A stretch of 64,000 bases of DNA from Bifidobacterium leontopitheci (GTDB lineage Bacteria > Actinomycetota > Actinomycetes > Actinomycetales > Bifidobacteriaceae): contig NZ_WBVT01000009.1 in assembly GCF_009193355.1 (NCBI RefSeq), positions 1 to 64,000 on the forward strand. The letters run 5' to 3'. Under the pieces are notes generated by a model. It was given only the letters and a program-made list of their open reading frames with translations. It had not been told where the DNA came from and searched no databases. Position 1 is the first letter of the stretch. Each line of letters begins with the position of its first letter. The translations under genes were made by a program, and so were the position numbers. Below are positions 35,753-43,844 of the stretch, piece after piece.

Positions 35753-37060
35753 ATGTTCTTTCTGCGTATGATCGGGCGGTCGTTCACGCGCCAGCTGCGC
35801 CGGCGGCTGCTCATCGCGCTCACCGTGTGCCTGTCGGCCACGGTCAGCGTCTCCATGCTCGGCGTCGTGTTCGACGTGGGCGACAAGCTCAACGCCGAAC
35901 TGTCGACGTACGGCTCGAACATCATCGTCCAGCCGAAGTCCGACGCGGTCGTCTCCGATCTGTACAACACCGAGGCCGGAGCGGCGGCGGGCGACGAATC
36001 CGACCCGACGTCGTTCCTCAAGGAGTCCGACGCGGCCAAGATCAAGACCATCTTCTGGGCGTTCAACATCACCAACTTCGCCCCCCAGCTCAACATCCAC
36101 GCGCAGGTCAACGGCACGACCGCGCCCGTGGTCGGCACCTGGTTCGACAAGGAGCTCAAGCTGGCCAGCGGCGAGACCACCGTGGTCGGCGTCGACGGCA
36201 TGCGCTCATGGTGGCAGCTCGACGGCCGCTGGCCCAAGGACGACTCCGACCAGGGCGTCATCGGCAAGACGCTCGCCACGCAGCTCGGCGTCAAGGCCGG
36301 CGACACGGTCACCCTCACCAAGAAGGCGACCGACGGGCAGACGCACACGCAGAAGATCCGCCTCACCGGCGTCTACGATTCCGGCGACGACGACAACGGC
36401 GGCATCTACATCGCCTCCTCCACCGCGCAGGTGCTCGCGAACCTGCCCGATTCGGTCGACAAGATCGAGGTCAAGGCCCTCACCACGCCCGAGAACGACC
36501 TGGCGCGCAAGGCCGCGAAGAACCCGGCCGCCCTCAGCCAGGACGAATGGGAGACGTGGTACTGCACCGCCTACCCGAGCTCGATCGCCTACCAGATCGA
36601 GGAGGTCATCCCCGGCGCGGTCGCCAAGCAGGTGCGTCAGGTCGCCGCGCTGCAGGGCAACGTGTTGCAGAAGACGCAGGCGGTGATGATCCTCATGACC
36701 GTGCTCAGCCTGATCGCCGCCGCCGTGGCCGTGGCGAACCTCATGGTCGCCTCGATCGGTGAACGGTCCGCGGAGCTCGCGCTGCTCAAGGCGCTGGGCG
36801 CCACCGACGGGGCCGTCTCGCGGCTCATGATGGCCGAGACCGCCGTGATCTCGCTGCTCGGCGCCCTCGTCGGCGCAGGTCTCGGCTCCGGCGTGGCCCA
36901 GCTGATCGGCCACGTGGTGTTCGGCTCGGGCATCACGATGCGACCGATGGTGTTCGTGCTCGTGTTCGTGCTGCTCGCGCTCACCGTGGCGCTCGCGTCG
37001 GCGTCGTCGATCCGCTCGATCCTCAGCCTCAAGCCCGCGGAGGTGCTGCATGGCCGGTGA
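35753..37060 (+). CDS. MacB/FtsX-type ABC permease, first of pair
   Basis: A 435-residue permease of the MacB/FtsX (type VII ABC) fold: one N-terminal transmembrane helix, a large extracellular domain (about 38-290) and three C-terminal helices with the coupling stretch SIGERSAELALLKALGA. In P19-type iron loci two such proteins pair with one ATPase, presumably to drive iron release or redox steps by mechanotransmission. AGGAGG precedes the start. It is followed after 42 bases by its paralogue. Confidence 0.88.
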   Translation: MFFLRMIGRSFTRQLRRRLLIALTVCLSATVSVSMLGVVFDVGDKLNAELSTYGSNIIVQPKSDAVVSDLYNTEAGAAAGDESDPTSFLKESDAAKIKTIFWAFNITNFAPQLNIHAQVNGTTAPVVGTWFDKELKLASGETTVVGVDGMRSWWQLDGRWPKDDSDQGVIGKTLATQLGVKAGDTVTLTKKATDGQTHTQKIRLTGVYDSGDDDNGGIYIASSTAQVLANLPDSVDKIEVKALTTPENDLARKAAKNPAALSQDEWETWYCTAYPSSIAYQIEEVIPGAVAKQVRQVAALQGNVLQKTQAVMILMTVLSLIAAAVAVANLMVASIGERSAELALLKALGATDGAVSRLMMAETAVISLLGALVGAGLGSGVAQLIGHVVFGSGITMRPMVFVLVFVLLALTVALASASSIRSILSLKPAEVLHGR

Positions 37061-37102
37061 GTTCGGATTCATGGGTGAGCACACGAGAAAGGGGACGTTG
37101 CG

Positions 37103-38662
37103 ATGACCAATACCGGTATGTTTCTGCGGATGCTGTTCAGCGCCGTCTTCCGGCGTCGTTCGCGCGCGGTGATGGCCGTCGTCGCGTCGCTCGTCGGCGC
37201 GGCCACGCTGTTCTGCCTGGCGATGATCTGCATCGCCGTGCCGCAGCAGATGAACCAGGAGATGCGCGCGTACGGCGCGAACCTGATCGTCACGCCCGCA
37301 GCCGAGTCGTCGGACAGCGCGACGTCCGATAGTGCGACGTCCGATAACGGCGACATGTCCGGCATGGACATGTCGTCCGGCACGTCCACGTCTTCTTCTT
37401 CCGGCGCGTCGTCTTCGGGCACGTCGTCGTCCGGCACGTCCAAGTCCGGCATCGGCGCGGCGATGGTCGAGCACACCAGCGAGATGGTCGCCGCGAAAGG
37501 CTCCGAAAAGCACGCGACGTACCGTTACGAAAACGTGCGCGTCAACGCCGCGCCGTACGTGATGGCCGGCGTGGACCCCGCCGCCGTGCGCAACCTCAAC
37601 CATCATTGGGTGGTCGACGGCAAGTGGCCGAGCGCCGGCCGCGTGCTCGTCGGCCGTGACGTCGCCGACGCGATGGGACTGACCGTCGGCAGCGGCATCA
37701 CCATCGGCTACCGCGCCTCCGACAACGCCGCCACGGCGAGCGGGACCTCCTCTTCCTCGGCGACCGGTTCGGACGCCGGGACCTCCTCTTCCTCCTCGGC
37801 CCCCTCGGCGGAGGGGGCTGGCTCCGCGAATGCGGAGACTGGGGGAGCGTCCGCTGACGGCCAGTCGTCCACGGATTCCTCCTCGGCCCCCTCGGCGGAG
37901 GGGGCTGGCTCGGCGAACGCCGAGACTGGGGGAGCGTCCACCAGCGACCAGTCCGGCGACACGCAATCCGACCAGTCCGGCACCCAGACGCAGGACGGCC
38001 GCGTCTCCAGCGACATCATGGACACGTCCGGCACCGAGTTCCGCGTCGCCGGCATCGTCGACACGGGCGGCAGCGAAGACTCGATCATCTACGCCACCAA
38101 CGCCGACGTGACCAAGCTCACCGGCGTCACGCGCGGCGTCGACGTCATCGAATACTCGTCCGGCGCGAGCGACCTGGCCGCGCTGGTGCAGAGCATCAAC
38201 GACATGACCTCCATGCACGTCAAGGCGCAGCAGGTCACCAAGATCACCGCGTCCGACACGCGCATCATCACCATGCTGCAGACCCTGTTCTGGATCGTCT
38301 CGCTCGTCGTGCTCGTGCTCACGCTCGTCGGCGTCGGCACGACCATCAGCTCGATCGTCTCGCAGCGGCGCAACGAGATTGGCCTGCGCAAGGCACTCGG
38401 CGCCAGCTCGCGCGCGATCGGCGTCGAATTCTACGTGGAGTCGGCGCTCTACGGTCTGATCGGCGGCCTGCTCGGCACAGCGCTCGGCTTCGCGCTGGCC
38501 AGCTGGCTGTGCGTGGCCGTGTTCGAGCGTGCGGTCGGCTTCAACTGGGGGCTCGGCGTCGCGTCCGTGGTGCTGGCCGCGCTCGTCGCCGTCGTCGCCT
38601 CGATTCCGCCAGTCCACCGCGCCACCCGCATCGACCCGGCCGTCGTGCTTCGTGAAGAGTAA
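37103..38662 (+). CDS. MacB/FtsX-type ABC permease, second of pair, with REP-derived insert
   Basis: A 519-residue paralogue of the preceding permease with the same layout: one N-terminal helix, an extracellular domain, then three C-terminal helices with QRRNEIGLRKALGASSRAIG as the coupling region. A short Asp/Met/Ser-rich stretch (about 70-115) might bind metal. It is about 84 residues longer, mostly through a Ser-rich insertion (about 213-297) that contains the sequence APSAEGAGSANAETGGAS twice. The DNA of each copy is a REP-like palindrome found elsewhere only between genes. The frame stays open through both. AAGGGGACG precedes the ATG. Confidence 0.86.
   Translation: MTNTGMFLRMLFSAVFRRRSRAVMAVVASLVGAATLFCLAMICIAVPQQMNQEMRAYGANLIVTPAAESSDSATSDSATSDNGDMSGMDMSSGTSTSSSSGASSSGTSSSGTSKSGIGAAMVEHTSEMVAAKGSEKHATYRYENVRVNAAPYVMAGVDPAAVRNLNHHWVVDGKWPSAGRVLVGRDVADAMGLTVGSGITIGYRASDNAATASGTSSSSATGSDAGTSSSSSAPSAEGAGSANAETGGASADGQSSTDSSSAPSAEGAGSANAETGGASTSDQSGDTQSDQSGTQTQDGRVSSDIMDTSGTEFRVAGIVDTGGSEDSIIYATNADVTKLTGVTRGVDVIEYSSGASDLAALVQSINDMTSMHVKAQQVTKITASDTRIITMLQTLFWIVSLVVLVLTLVGVGTTISSIVSQRRNEIGLRKALGASSRAIGVEFYVESALYGLIGGLLGTALGFALASWLCVAVFERAVGFNWGLGVASVVLAALVAVVASIPPVHRATRIDPAVVLREE
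37797..37940. repeat. two REP-like elements translated inside the permease gene
   Basis: Copies at 37797-37855 and 37883-37940 have the layout GCCCCCTCGGCGGAGGGGGC, a short stem, then GACTGGGGGAGCGTC. This is the same as intergenic copies at 39547, 40411, 46535, 50229 and 50461. Confidence 0.85.
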
Positions 38663-38686
38663 GGCTTCGGAAAGTAAGGAACCATC

Positions 38687-39484
38687 ATGCTGCTTGAACT
38701 TGACCATATTTCGAAGATCTACGGCGACCTGCACGCCGTGGACGACCTCACGCTCACCGTGCCCGAAGGCGAGTGGCTCGCCGTCGTCGGCTCGTCCGGC
38801 TCCGGCAAGACCACGCTGATGAACATGATCGGCTGCATGGACACGCCGTCGCGCGGCTCCGTCAAGCTCGAAGGCCGCAAGCTCGAGGATCTCAACGCCA
38901 CGCAGCTCGCCGACGTGCGCAAGAACATGATCGGACTGGTGTTCCAGAAGTTCTATCTCGTGCCGCACCTGACGGCCGTGGAGAACGTGATGGTCGCGCA
39001 GTACTACCATTCGGTCGTCGATGAGGACCAGGCGATGAAGGCGCTGGAGCGCGTCGGCCTCAAGGACCGCGCCCACCATCTGCCCAGCCAGCTGTCCGGC
39101 GGCGAGCAGCAGCGCGTGTGTGTGGCGCGTGCGCTGATCAACGGGCCGAAGCTGATTCTGGCCGACGAGCCGACCGGCAACTTGGACGAGAAGAACGAGA
39201 AGATCGTGCTCGACCTGTTCCGTCAGCTGCACGACCAGGGCACGACGATCATCGTCGTCACGCACGATGCTCTGGTGGCGAGCTGCGCCGAACGTGAGAT
39301 CATGCTCAACCACGGCGTGCTCGTCGGCGAGAAGTGGAACGACGAAAAGGCGCGGGAGGCGTACGAGGCGGCCGGCGGGCGGCCGGCGTCGACCGGCGCC
39401 AAGGTCGAAGGCGCACAGACCGGCGAGACCGCGATCGGCTTCGACGACCCCACCAAAGCCGCCAAAACCGGCGGCGAAGCGTAG
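38687..39484 (+). CDS. ABC transporter ATPase of the iron-uptake locus
   Basis: A 265-residue LolD/MacB-type ATPase serving the two preceding permeases. It has Walker A GSSGSGKT (35-42), Q-loop Q87, signature LSGGEQQR (136-143), Walker B LILADEP with E161, and a switch His in VTHDA. After about residue 235 there is a Lys/Ala/Gly-rich tail. It starts 24 bases after the second permease gene. Family identity is secure; the work it performs in iron uptake is inferred from locus order. Confidence 0.93.
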   Translation: MLLELDHISKIYGDLHAVDDLTLTVPEGEWLAVVGSSGSGKTTLMNMIGCMDTPSRGSVKLEGRKLEDLNATQLADVRKNMIGLVFQKFYLVPHLTAVENVMVAQYYHSVVDEDQAMKALERVGLKDRAHHLPSQLSGGEQQRVCVARALINGPKLILADEPTGNLDEKNEKIVLDLFRQLHDQGTTIIVVTHDALVASCAEREIMLNHGVLVGEKWNDEKAREAYEAAGGRPASTGAKVEGAQTGETAIGFDDPTKAAKTGGEA

Positions 39485-39510
39485 CGGCAATGCTAGGAAA
39501 GCTGCGCTTC

Positions 39511-39601
39511 TTGGCTCCCTCGGCGGAGGCTGACTGATCTGCTTCTCCTCGGCCCCCTCGGTGGAGGGGGCTCCCGCGGAGCGGGTGGGGGAGCGTCGCC
39601 C
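39511..39601. repeat. REP-like pair between ATPase and FMN-binding genes
   Basis: TTGGCTCCCTCGGCGGAGGC (39511) and a full unit with CCCCCTCGGTGGAGGGGG ending in GGGGGAGCGTCGCCCGC (39547-39600). They split the operon and could attenuate or stabilise the transcript. Confidence 0.8.
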
Positions 39602-39648
39602 GCAACAACGCTCTTCCCTCGACGTACAACATGATTAGGATGATGACT

Positions 39649-40182
39649 ATGAGCGATATGAGCAGAAACGCCGCGAAGGCAGTCGCGTTGACGGCCGCGG
39701 GCCTCGCGCTGCTCGCCGGCTGCGGCGAGCCGACGGCCACGCCGATGAACGACGAGTACGCGGGCAACTCGGGTGAGACCGAGAAGTCGCAGGAGCAGGA
39801 ATCCCAATCGTCCGGCAACGGGTCGAGCAGCTCCTCGGGCAAGTCCGACAAGAACACCACCACGTCCGACAAGAAGGACACCGGCAACTATAAGGACGGC
39901 ACGTATTCGATCAACGGCCAGTACGGTCCGGTCGGCGAGGACTCGATCGACGTGCACCTGACCATCGCCGACCAGAAGGTCGAGAAGGTCGAGATCGTCG
40001 GCCATCCGTTCACCACGATCTCGAAGAACCATCAGGACGCTTTCGCCAAGGCCATCAACGGCGTGGTCGACGGACAGCCGCTCAAAGGCCTCAAGGTCGA
40101 CAAGGTGGCGGGCGCCAGCTGGACGTCCGACGCGTTCAACAAGGCGCTCGAAGTCGCCCGCCAGGAAGCCTCCATCCAATAG
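39649..40182 (+). CDS. FMN-binding-domain lipoprotein
   Basis: A 177-residue lipoprotein with lipobox LAGC (Cys25), a Ser/Thr/Lys-rich linker (about 40-85) and a small FMN_bind domain. The domain ends in VAGASWTS, which corresponds to the SGAT-type site where ApbE attaches FMN; the acceptor would be Ser157 instead of the commoner Thr. A surface flavin at the end of an iron-uptake operon suggests ferric reduction or electron delivery, taking the place of the thioredoxin-like proteins of the Campylobacter locus. TTAGGA lies eight bases before the ATG at 39649; 39631 is an alternative start. ApbE itself is encoded at 22378-23790. Confidence 0.8.
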   Translation: MSDMSRNAAKAVALTAAGLALLAGCGEPTATPMNDEYAGNSGETEKSQEQESQSSGNGSSSSSGKSDKNTTTSDKKDTGNYKDGTYSINGQYGPVGEDSIDVHLTIADQKVEKVEIVGHPFTTISKNHQDAFAKAINGVVDGQPLKGLKVDKVAGASWTSDAFNKALEVARQEASIQ

Positions 40183-40254
40183 CGGCAACTGACTCTACGC
40201 GGTATGGCACCCGCGCAGCAGAGCGGATTTGCACATGCAGACGACCGTTCCGTC

Positions 40255-40471
40255 CTCGGCTCCCTCGGTGGAGGGCCGGGTCGTATGTGTGACGGTCGTG
40301 CGCTGTCTCCCTTCCTTGGCCCCCTCGATGGAGGGGGCTGGCACGGCTACGGGCCGTGTCTGGGCGAGCGCACCCGCATGTTGAGTCGGCCGCAGGCGAC
40401 TGTCCCGCCTCTTGGCCCCCTCGGTGGAGGGGGGCTGGCTGAGCGGAGCGAAGACTGGGGGAGCGTCACCC
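40255..40471. repeat. cluster of three REP-like units
   Basis: CCCTCGGTGGAGGG (40255-40279), CCCCCTCGATGGAGGGGGC (40314-40345) and a full unit with the tail GACTGGGGGAGCGTCACCCG (40411-40471). No gene is visible in the surrounding 40183-40995. Confidence 0.75.
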
Positions 40472-40667
40472 GTTTGTGCACCATCTTGACCAACCGTACT
40501 CGTACCTCTCGCTCCGGGTACGGTCGGTCGATATTCTGCAACGGGCCGCACCCGGATGGTCCCCTACGGGTACGCTCCGTCGCGAACAGTCCGGCTGAGT
40601 CTATGTGATCTGCCAGCAGTGCGCGTGCGGGCCGCATGACGTCTGTCTGATGCGGGCTGGTGATTTT

Positions 40668-40845
40668 GCGTCCGTATGCGGCCACAATCTACCGGCTTCT
40701 AGCTGGAAAAGGATGCTGCATGGCCGATTTGCGTCCGTTTGCGACGAGTTTTCTGCCGCTTCTGGTCGGGAAAGGACGCTTCAGGGCTGATTTGCGGTCT
40801 TTCCCGACTAGTTCGGAGGTCGGTCTGGTCATGAACGGACGCTGA
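40668..40845. repeat. three-unit hairpin array, period ~62 bp
   Basis: Units start with TTTGCGTCCGT or TTTGCGGTCTT and end with complementary arms such as GGAAAGGACGC or AACGGACGC, at about 40668, 40730 and 40792. The geometry matches the arrays at 2278 and 46827. Confidence 0.65.
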
Positions 40846-40960
40846 CCATCCGTGGTCTCACTGCATGAGCCAGTATTGAGCCGACGGCAGGCCGCTCTCC
40901 GATGGCAGACACTACCCGCGCGGGTGACCGGAATGATTACGCCCGGTGGCAATGATACCC

Positions 40961-40992
40961 CGCGTCACTGTGCACGCCCGTGCAGCGTGACG
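40961..40992. repeat. solo family-A hairpin
   Basis: A single GCGTCACTGTGCACGCCC...GCAGCGTGACGG hairpin without core or second arm, just past the TetR stop codon on the minus strand. It may serve as terminator. Confidence 0.6.
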
Positions 40993-40995
40993 GAG

Positions 40996-41610
40996 TTATG
41001 CCGTGAGTGTCGGCCAGAGGACGGCGGTCATGCGGGATGGCCATGCGCCCGCATCGTCGCCGTGCAGGGCCGTGCACGCCATCATCGAGCCGAGGATCGT
41101 GGCGAACAGGAACGACGTGTCCACGTCGGCCGCGAACGCTCCGGCCTGTTGCCCGCGTCGCACGAAATCGTCGAACCGCCGTCGCGCAGGGTCCAGGATC
41201 TGCCCGGCCATGCGCTGCAGATGGCCGTCCTCGCTCGAAAGCACCACGCCGACGGCCTTGAGGCCGATCGTACCGTCGAAGTTCGCCGCAATCCGCTCCA
41301 GCGCGCGCAGCAGACCGTCGCGCGTGGGCGCAAGGTCGCTGAAGTCGGGTGCGCCCGCGGTCTCGATCTGCATGCGGTGCAGCAGGTCGTCGGCGTTGCT
41401 GTACCGGCGGTAGATGGTGGTTTTCGCCACGCCGCTGCGCCGCGCGACCTCCTCGATCGTCACCGCGCCCACGCCTTGCGAGGCGAGGATGTCGATCGTC
41501 GCCTGCATGATCTTGCGATCCGTGGCGCTGCGCGTGCGTGCGCTGCGTCCGGCGTGTCCGCTCGCCTGCGTCGCGCCTGCCGTGGCGTCCGCCGCCGTTA
41601 TCGTCGCCAT
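40996..41610 (-). CDS. TetR/AcrR-family transcriptional regulator
   Basis: A 204-residue repressor. After an Ala/Thr-rich N-terminus of about 30 residues comes the TetR helix-turn-helix: ATIDILASQGVGAVTIEEVA then RRSGVAKTTIYRRYSNADDL. The C-terminal ligand domain is variable, as usual. The ATG at 41610 has AAAGGGA seven bases upstream; nine more codons to 41637 are possible. It is the last gene of a minus-strand set with two YhgE/Pip membrane proteins and probably controls them. A long palindrome at 46624-46657 upstream of the set is a candidate operator. The ligand is unknown. Confidence 0.88.
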   Translation of the reverse strand: MATITAADATAGATQASGHAGRSARTRSATDRKIMQATIDILASQGVGAVTIEEVARRSGVAKTTIYRRYSNADDLLHRMQIETAGAPDFSDLAPTRDGLLRALERIAANFDGTIGLKAVGVVLSSEDGHLQRMAGQILDPARRRFDDFVRRGQQAGAFAADVDTSFLFATILGSMMACTALHGDDAGAWPSRMTAVLWPTLTA

Positions 41611-41642
41611 GATATCGTCCCTTTCTTCGTCCACCATCTCAC

Positions 41643-43844
41643 TCACGCCAGCAGCTTCGTGCTCTCCACTTTCGCCACGTACCACCGGTTGAACCCGACC
41701 AGCGGCTTGCGCAGCACCAGGCCGAGCAGTAGCGTCGGCACCAGGAACGCCAGCAGCCATCCCAGCTCCGTCCAGTAGTCGTTCATGTACATGCCGGCGA
41801 TGGCCGCGCGGATCATGTTCACCGAATGCGTGACCGGAAGGAACGGGCTGATGTCCGAGATGAACCCTGGCAGCAGCTGCAACGGGTACGCCGCCCCCGA
41901 GCCGCTGATCTGCACGACCAGCAGCAGCACGCCGATTGCCTTGCCCACGTTGCCGAAACTCACCACGAACGTGTAGATGAGGAACGCGTACACGAGTCCG
42001 CTCGTCCAGCCGGTGAGCATGTACAGCAGCGGATGCACGGACTGCACGTGCAGGAACAGCAGATTGCCGCCGAACATGACCGTGCTTTGCAGCAGCGAGA
42101 TCACCGCGAACACGCCGAAATGGCCGAGATACAGCTGATGCGGACGCACGGCGCGCCCCTCGGGCAGCGAGGCGGCCAGCTCGGCGCGCACCCGGCGCGA
42201 GACGGACGTCTTCAACGTCACCATCATGAGCAGCGAACCGACCCACAGCGCGAGCAGCGTGTACAGGGGGCTGAGCGCCGAACCGAAGTTCGCGACCGGG
42301 AACACGGCCTTGCGCGTGAGCTGCACGGGTGCGGACAGCGTCGCGGCGATCGACTCCGGCTGTGCGTCGCCGAGCAGCTTGCGTACGGCGTCCATGTCGC
42401 CGGCCTTGAGCGTGCCGGACAGCTTGGCGGCGAAGTCGGTGAGCCGTGTGCCGGCGGTCCGCAGCGACGTCGCCGACGCGGTGAGCGTCGTCTTCACGTC
42501 GGCGAGTTTCGCGTCGGCCTTGCCGGCGGTGGCGTCCAGTTCGTCCACGGCGGCCGCGAGCCCGCCCGCGTTGGTCTTCAGCGTGGATGTGATGCTGCGC
42601 ACCTGCGTGGCGAGGCCGTCGACCTGCGGCTGCACGGTGTCGGTGAACGTGGTGCGCAGGTCGGCGATCGCGGATTTCGCCTGCCCGGCGAGCTCGGCCA
42701 CGGCCTTGCGGTCGGCAGCGGCGGTGTCGCGTTTCGCGTCGATGTTCGCGGCCGCCGTGTTCAGCGCGTCGCGTGCGGACTCCTGCCGTGCGATCGCCGA
42801 GTCGATGGCGTTGAGCGCCAGCTTCACGGCGGACAGCGTCTGGTCCGGCAGCGCGGCGATCGCGTCGCGGATCGCGCGGTACTGCGTGATTTGTTCGTCG
42901 ATCCGGCTCGCCTGCGCGCGCAGGCTGGCGGCCACGTCCGCGGCGGTCGCGTCGGCGTTCGTGTACAGTCCGTCGATGTTGTCGGCCACGGCGGCGTAGC
43001 TGCCGGCGCTGGTCTTCAGCGCGTCGGACAGCGCGTCGGACGCGCTGCCGAGCGCGCCAGAGATGTCGGTGACGCCGCGTTTCACGCCGGAAAGGTCGTC
43101 GTCCGCCTTGTCGACCTGCGCGGCGGCCGTGTGCGCGAGCGAGGCGGCGCTGGACATGAGCTCGTCCGCGGTGTCCGTCAGGGACGCGTACGAGTCGAGC
43201 ATGTCGGCGGTGCCGTCGAGCTGGGACGCGAAACGTTGGACGTTGTCGCTGAACGTGTCGAGCATGGTCGTCGTCCGCGGGTCGTCGAGCTTGTCGAGCA
43301 GGCTCGACGTGATGCTCAGCGCGGTCGACGTGATGGTCTGCGCGAACGTCCGGTTGACCTGCAGCGCCACCTGGTCGGCGCCCTGCCCGGTGACTTTCGG
43401 CGCGAGCGCGTTGAGTTTTTCGTTCGTATAGTATTCAAGTTTCGCGTGGCTCACCTTGGTCGTCGAGAAGAACGTCATCATGGTCTTGCTGAAGTCCTTG
43501 GGGATGACGACGGCCGCATAGTATTTGCCTGACTTGGTGCCGTTGACGGCGTCGTCGCGTGTGGTGAACGTCCAGTCGAGCTGGCTGTTGGCGCGCAGCG
43601 CGTTGACGACCTGGTCGCCGACCGTCACCTTCACGGGGATCAGGTCGCTGCTGTAGCCTTCGTCGACGCTTGCGACCGCGAACTTGAGGTTTTTCGTGTT
43701 CGAGAACGGGTCCCAGCTGGCCGCCACGTTGAACCAGGTGAAGATCGGCGGGATGGCGACCAGTCCGATCACGATGATGACGGAGACGATGTTGCTGGTG
43801 ATGCGGCGGATGTCGCCGGTGAACAGCTTCCAGATGGTGCTCAT
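41643..43844 (-). CDS. YhgE/Pip-family membrane protein
   Basis: A 733-residue protein of the YhgE/Pip (phage infection protein) superfamily, related to ABC-2-type permeases. One N-terminal membrane helix (about 20-40) is followed by a long extracellular alpha-helical coiled region (about 150-500) and five or six C-terminal helices from about 515. Typical segments are PPIFTWFNVAASWDPF and NTKNLKFAVASVDEG. The start overlaps the preceding gene's stop (ATGA), and AAGGAGG supports it. Relatives are linked to export or envelope functions; no ATPase is adjacent. Cargo unknown. Confidence 0.85.
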   Translation of the reverse strand: MSTIWKLFTGDIRRITSNIVSVIIVIGLVAIPPIFTWFNVAASWDPFSNTKNLKFAVASVDEGYSSDLIPVKVTVGDQVVNALRANSQLDWTFTTRDDAVNGTKSGKYYAAVVIPKDFSKTMMTFFSTTKVSHAKLEYYTNEKLNALAPKVTGQGADQVALQVNRTFAQTITSTALSITSSLLDKLDDPRTTTMLDTFSDNVQRFASQLDGTADMLDSYASLTDTADELMSSAASLAHTAAAQVDKADDDLSGVKRGVTDISGALGSASDALSDALKTSAGSYAAVADNIDGLYTNADATAADVAASLRAQASRIDEQITQYRAIRDAIAALPDQTLSAVKLALNAIDSAIARQESARDALNTAAANIDAKRDTAAADRKAVAELAGQAKSAIADLRTTFTDTVQPQVDGLATQVRSITSTLKTNAGGLAAAVDELDATAGKADAKLADVKTTLTASATSLRTAGTRLTDFAAKLSGTLKAGDMDAVRKLLGDAQPESIAATLSAPVQLTRKAVFPVANFGSALSPLYTLLALWVGSLLMMVTLKTSVSRRVRAELAASLPEGRAVRPHQLYLGHFGVFAVISLLQSTVMFGGNLLFLHVQSVHPLLYMLTGWTSGLVYAFLIYTFVVSFGNVGKAIGVLLLVVQISGSGAAYPLQLLPGFISDISPFLPVTHSVNMIRAAIAGMYMNDYWTELGWLLAFLVPTLLLGLVLRKPLVGFNRWYVAKVESTKLLA

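Noticed and set aside
40183-40995. Hidden gene between the FMN-binding gene and TetR
   Set aside because: All open frames here run through REP units or the hairpin array.
41643-43844. MmpL/RND-type exporter
   Set aside because: Size and a long external domain suggested it, but helix layout and the N-terminal PPIFTWFNVAASWDPF segment fit YhgE/Pip.
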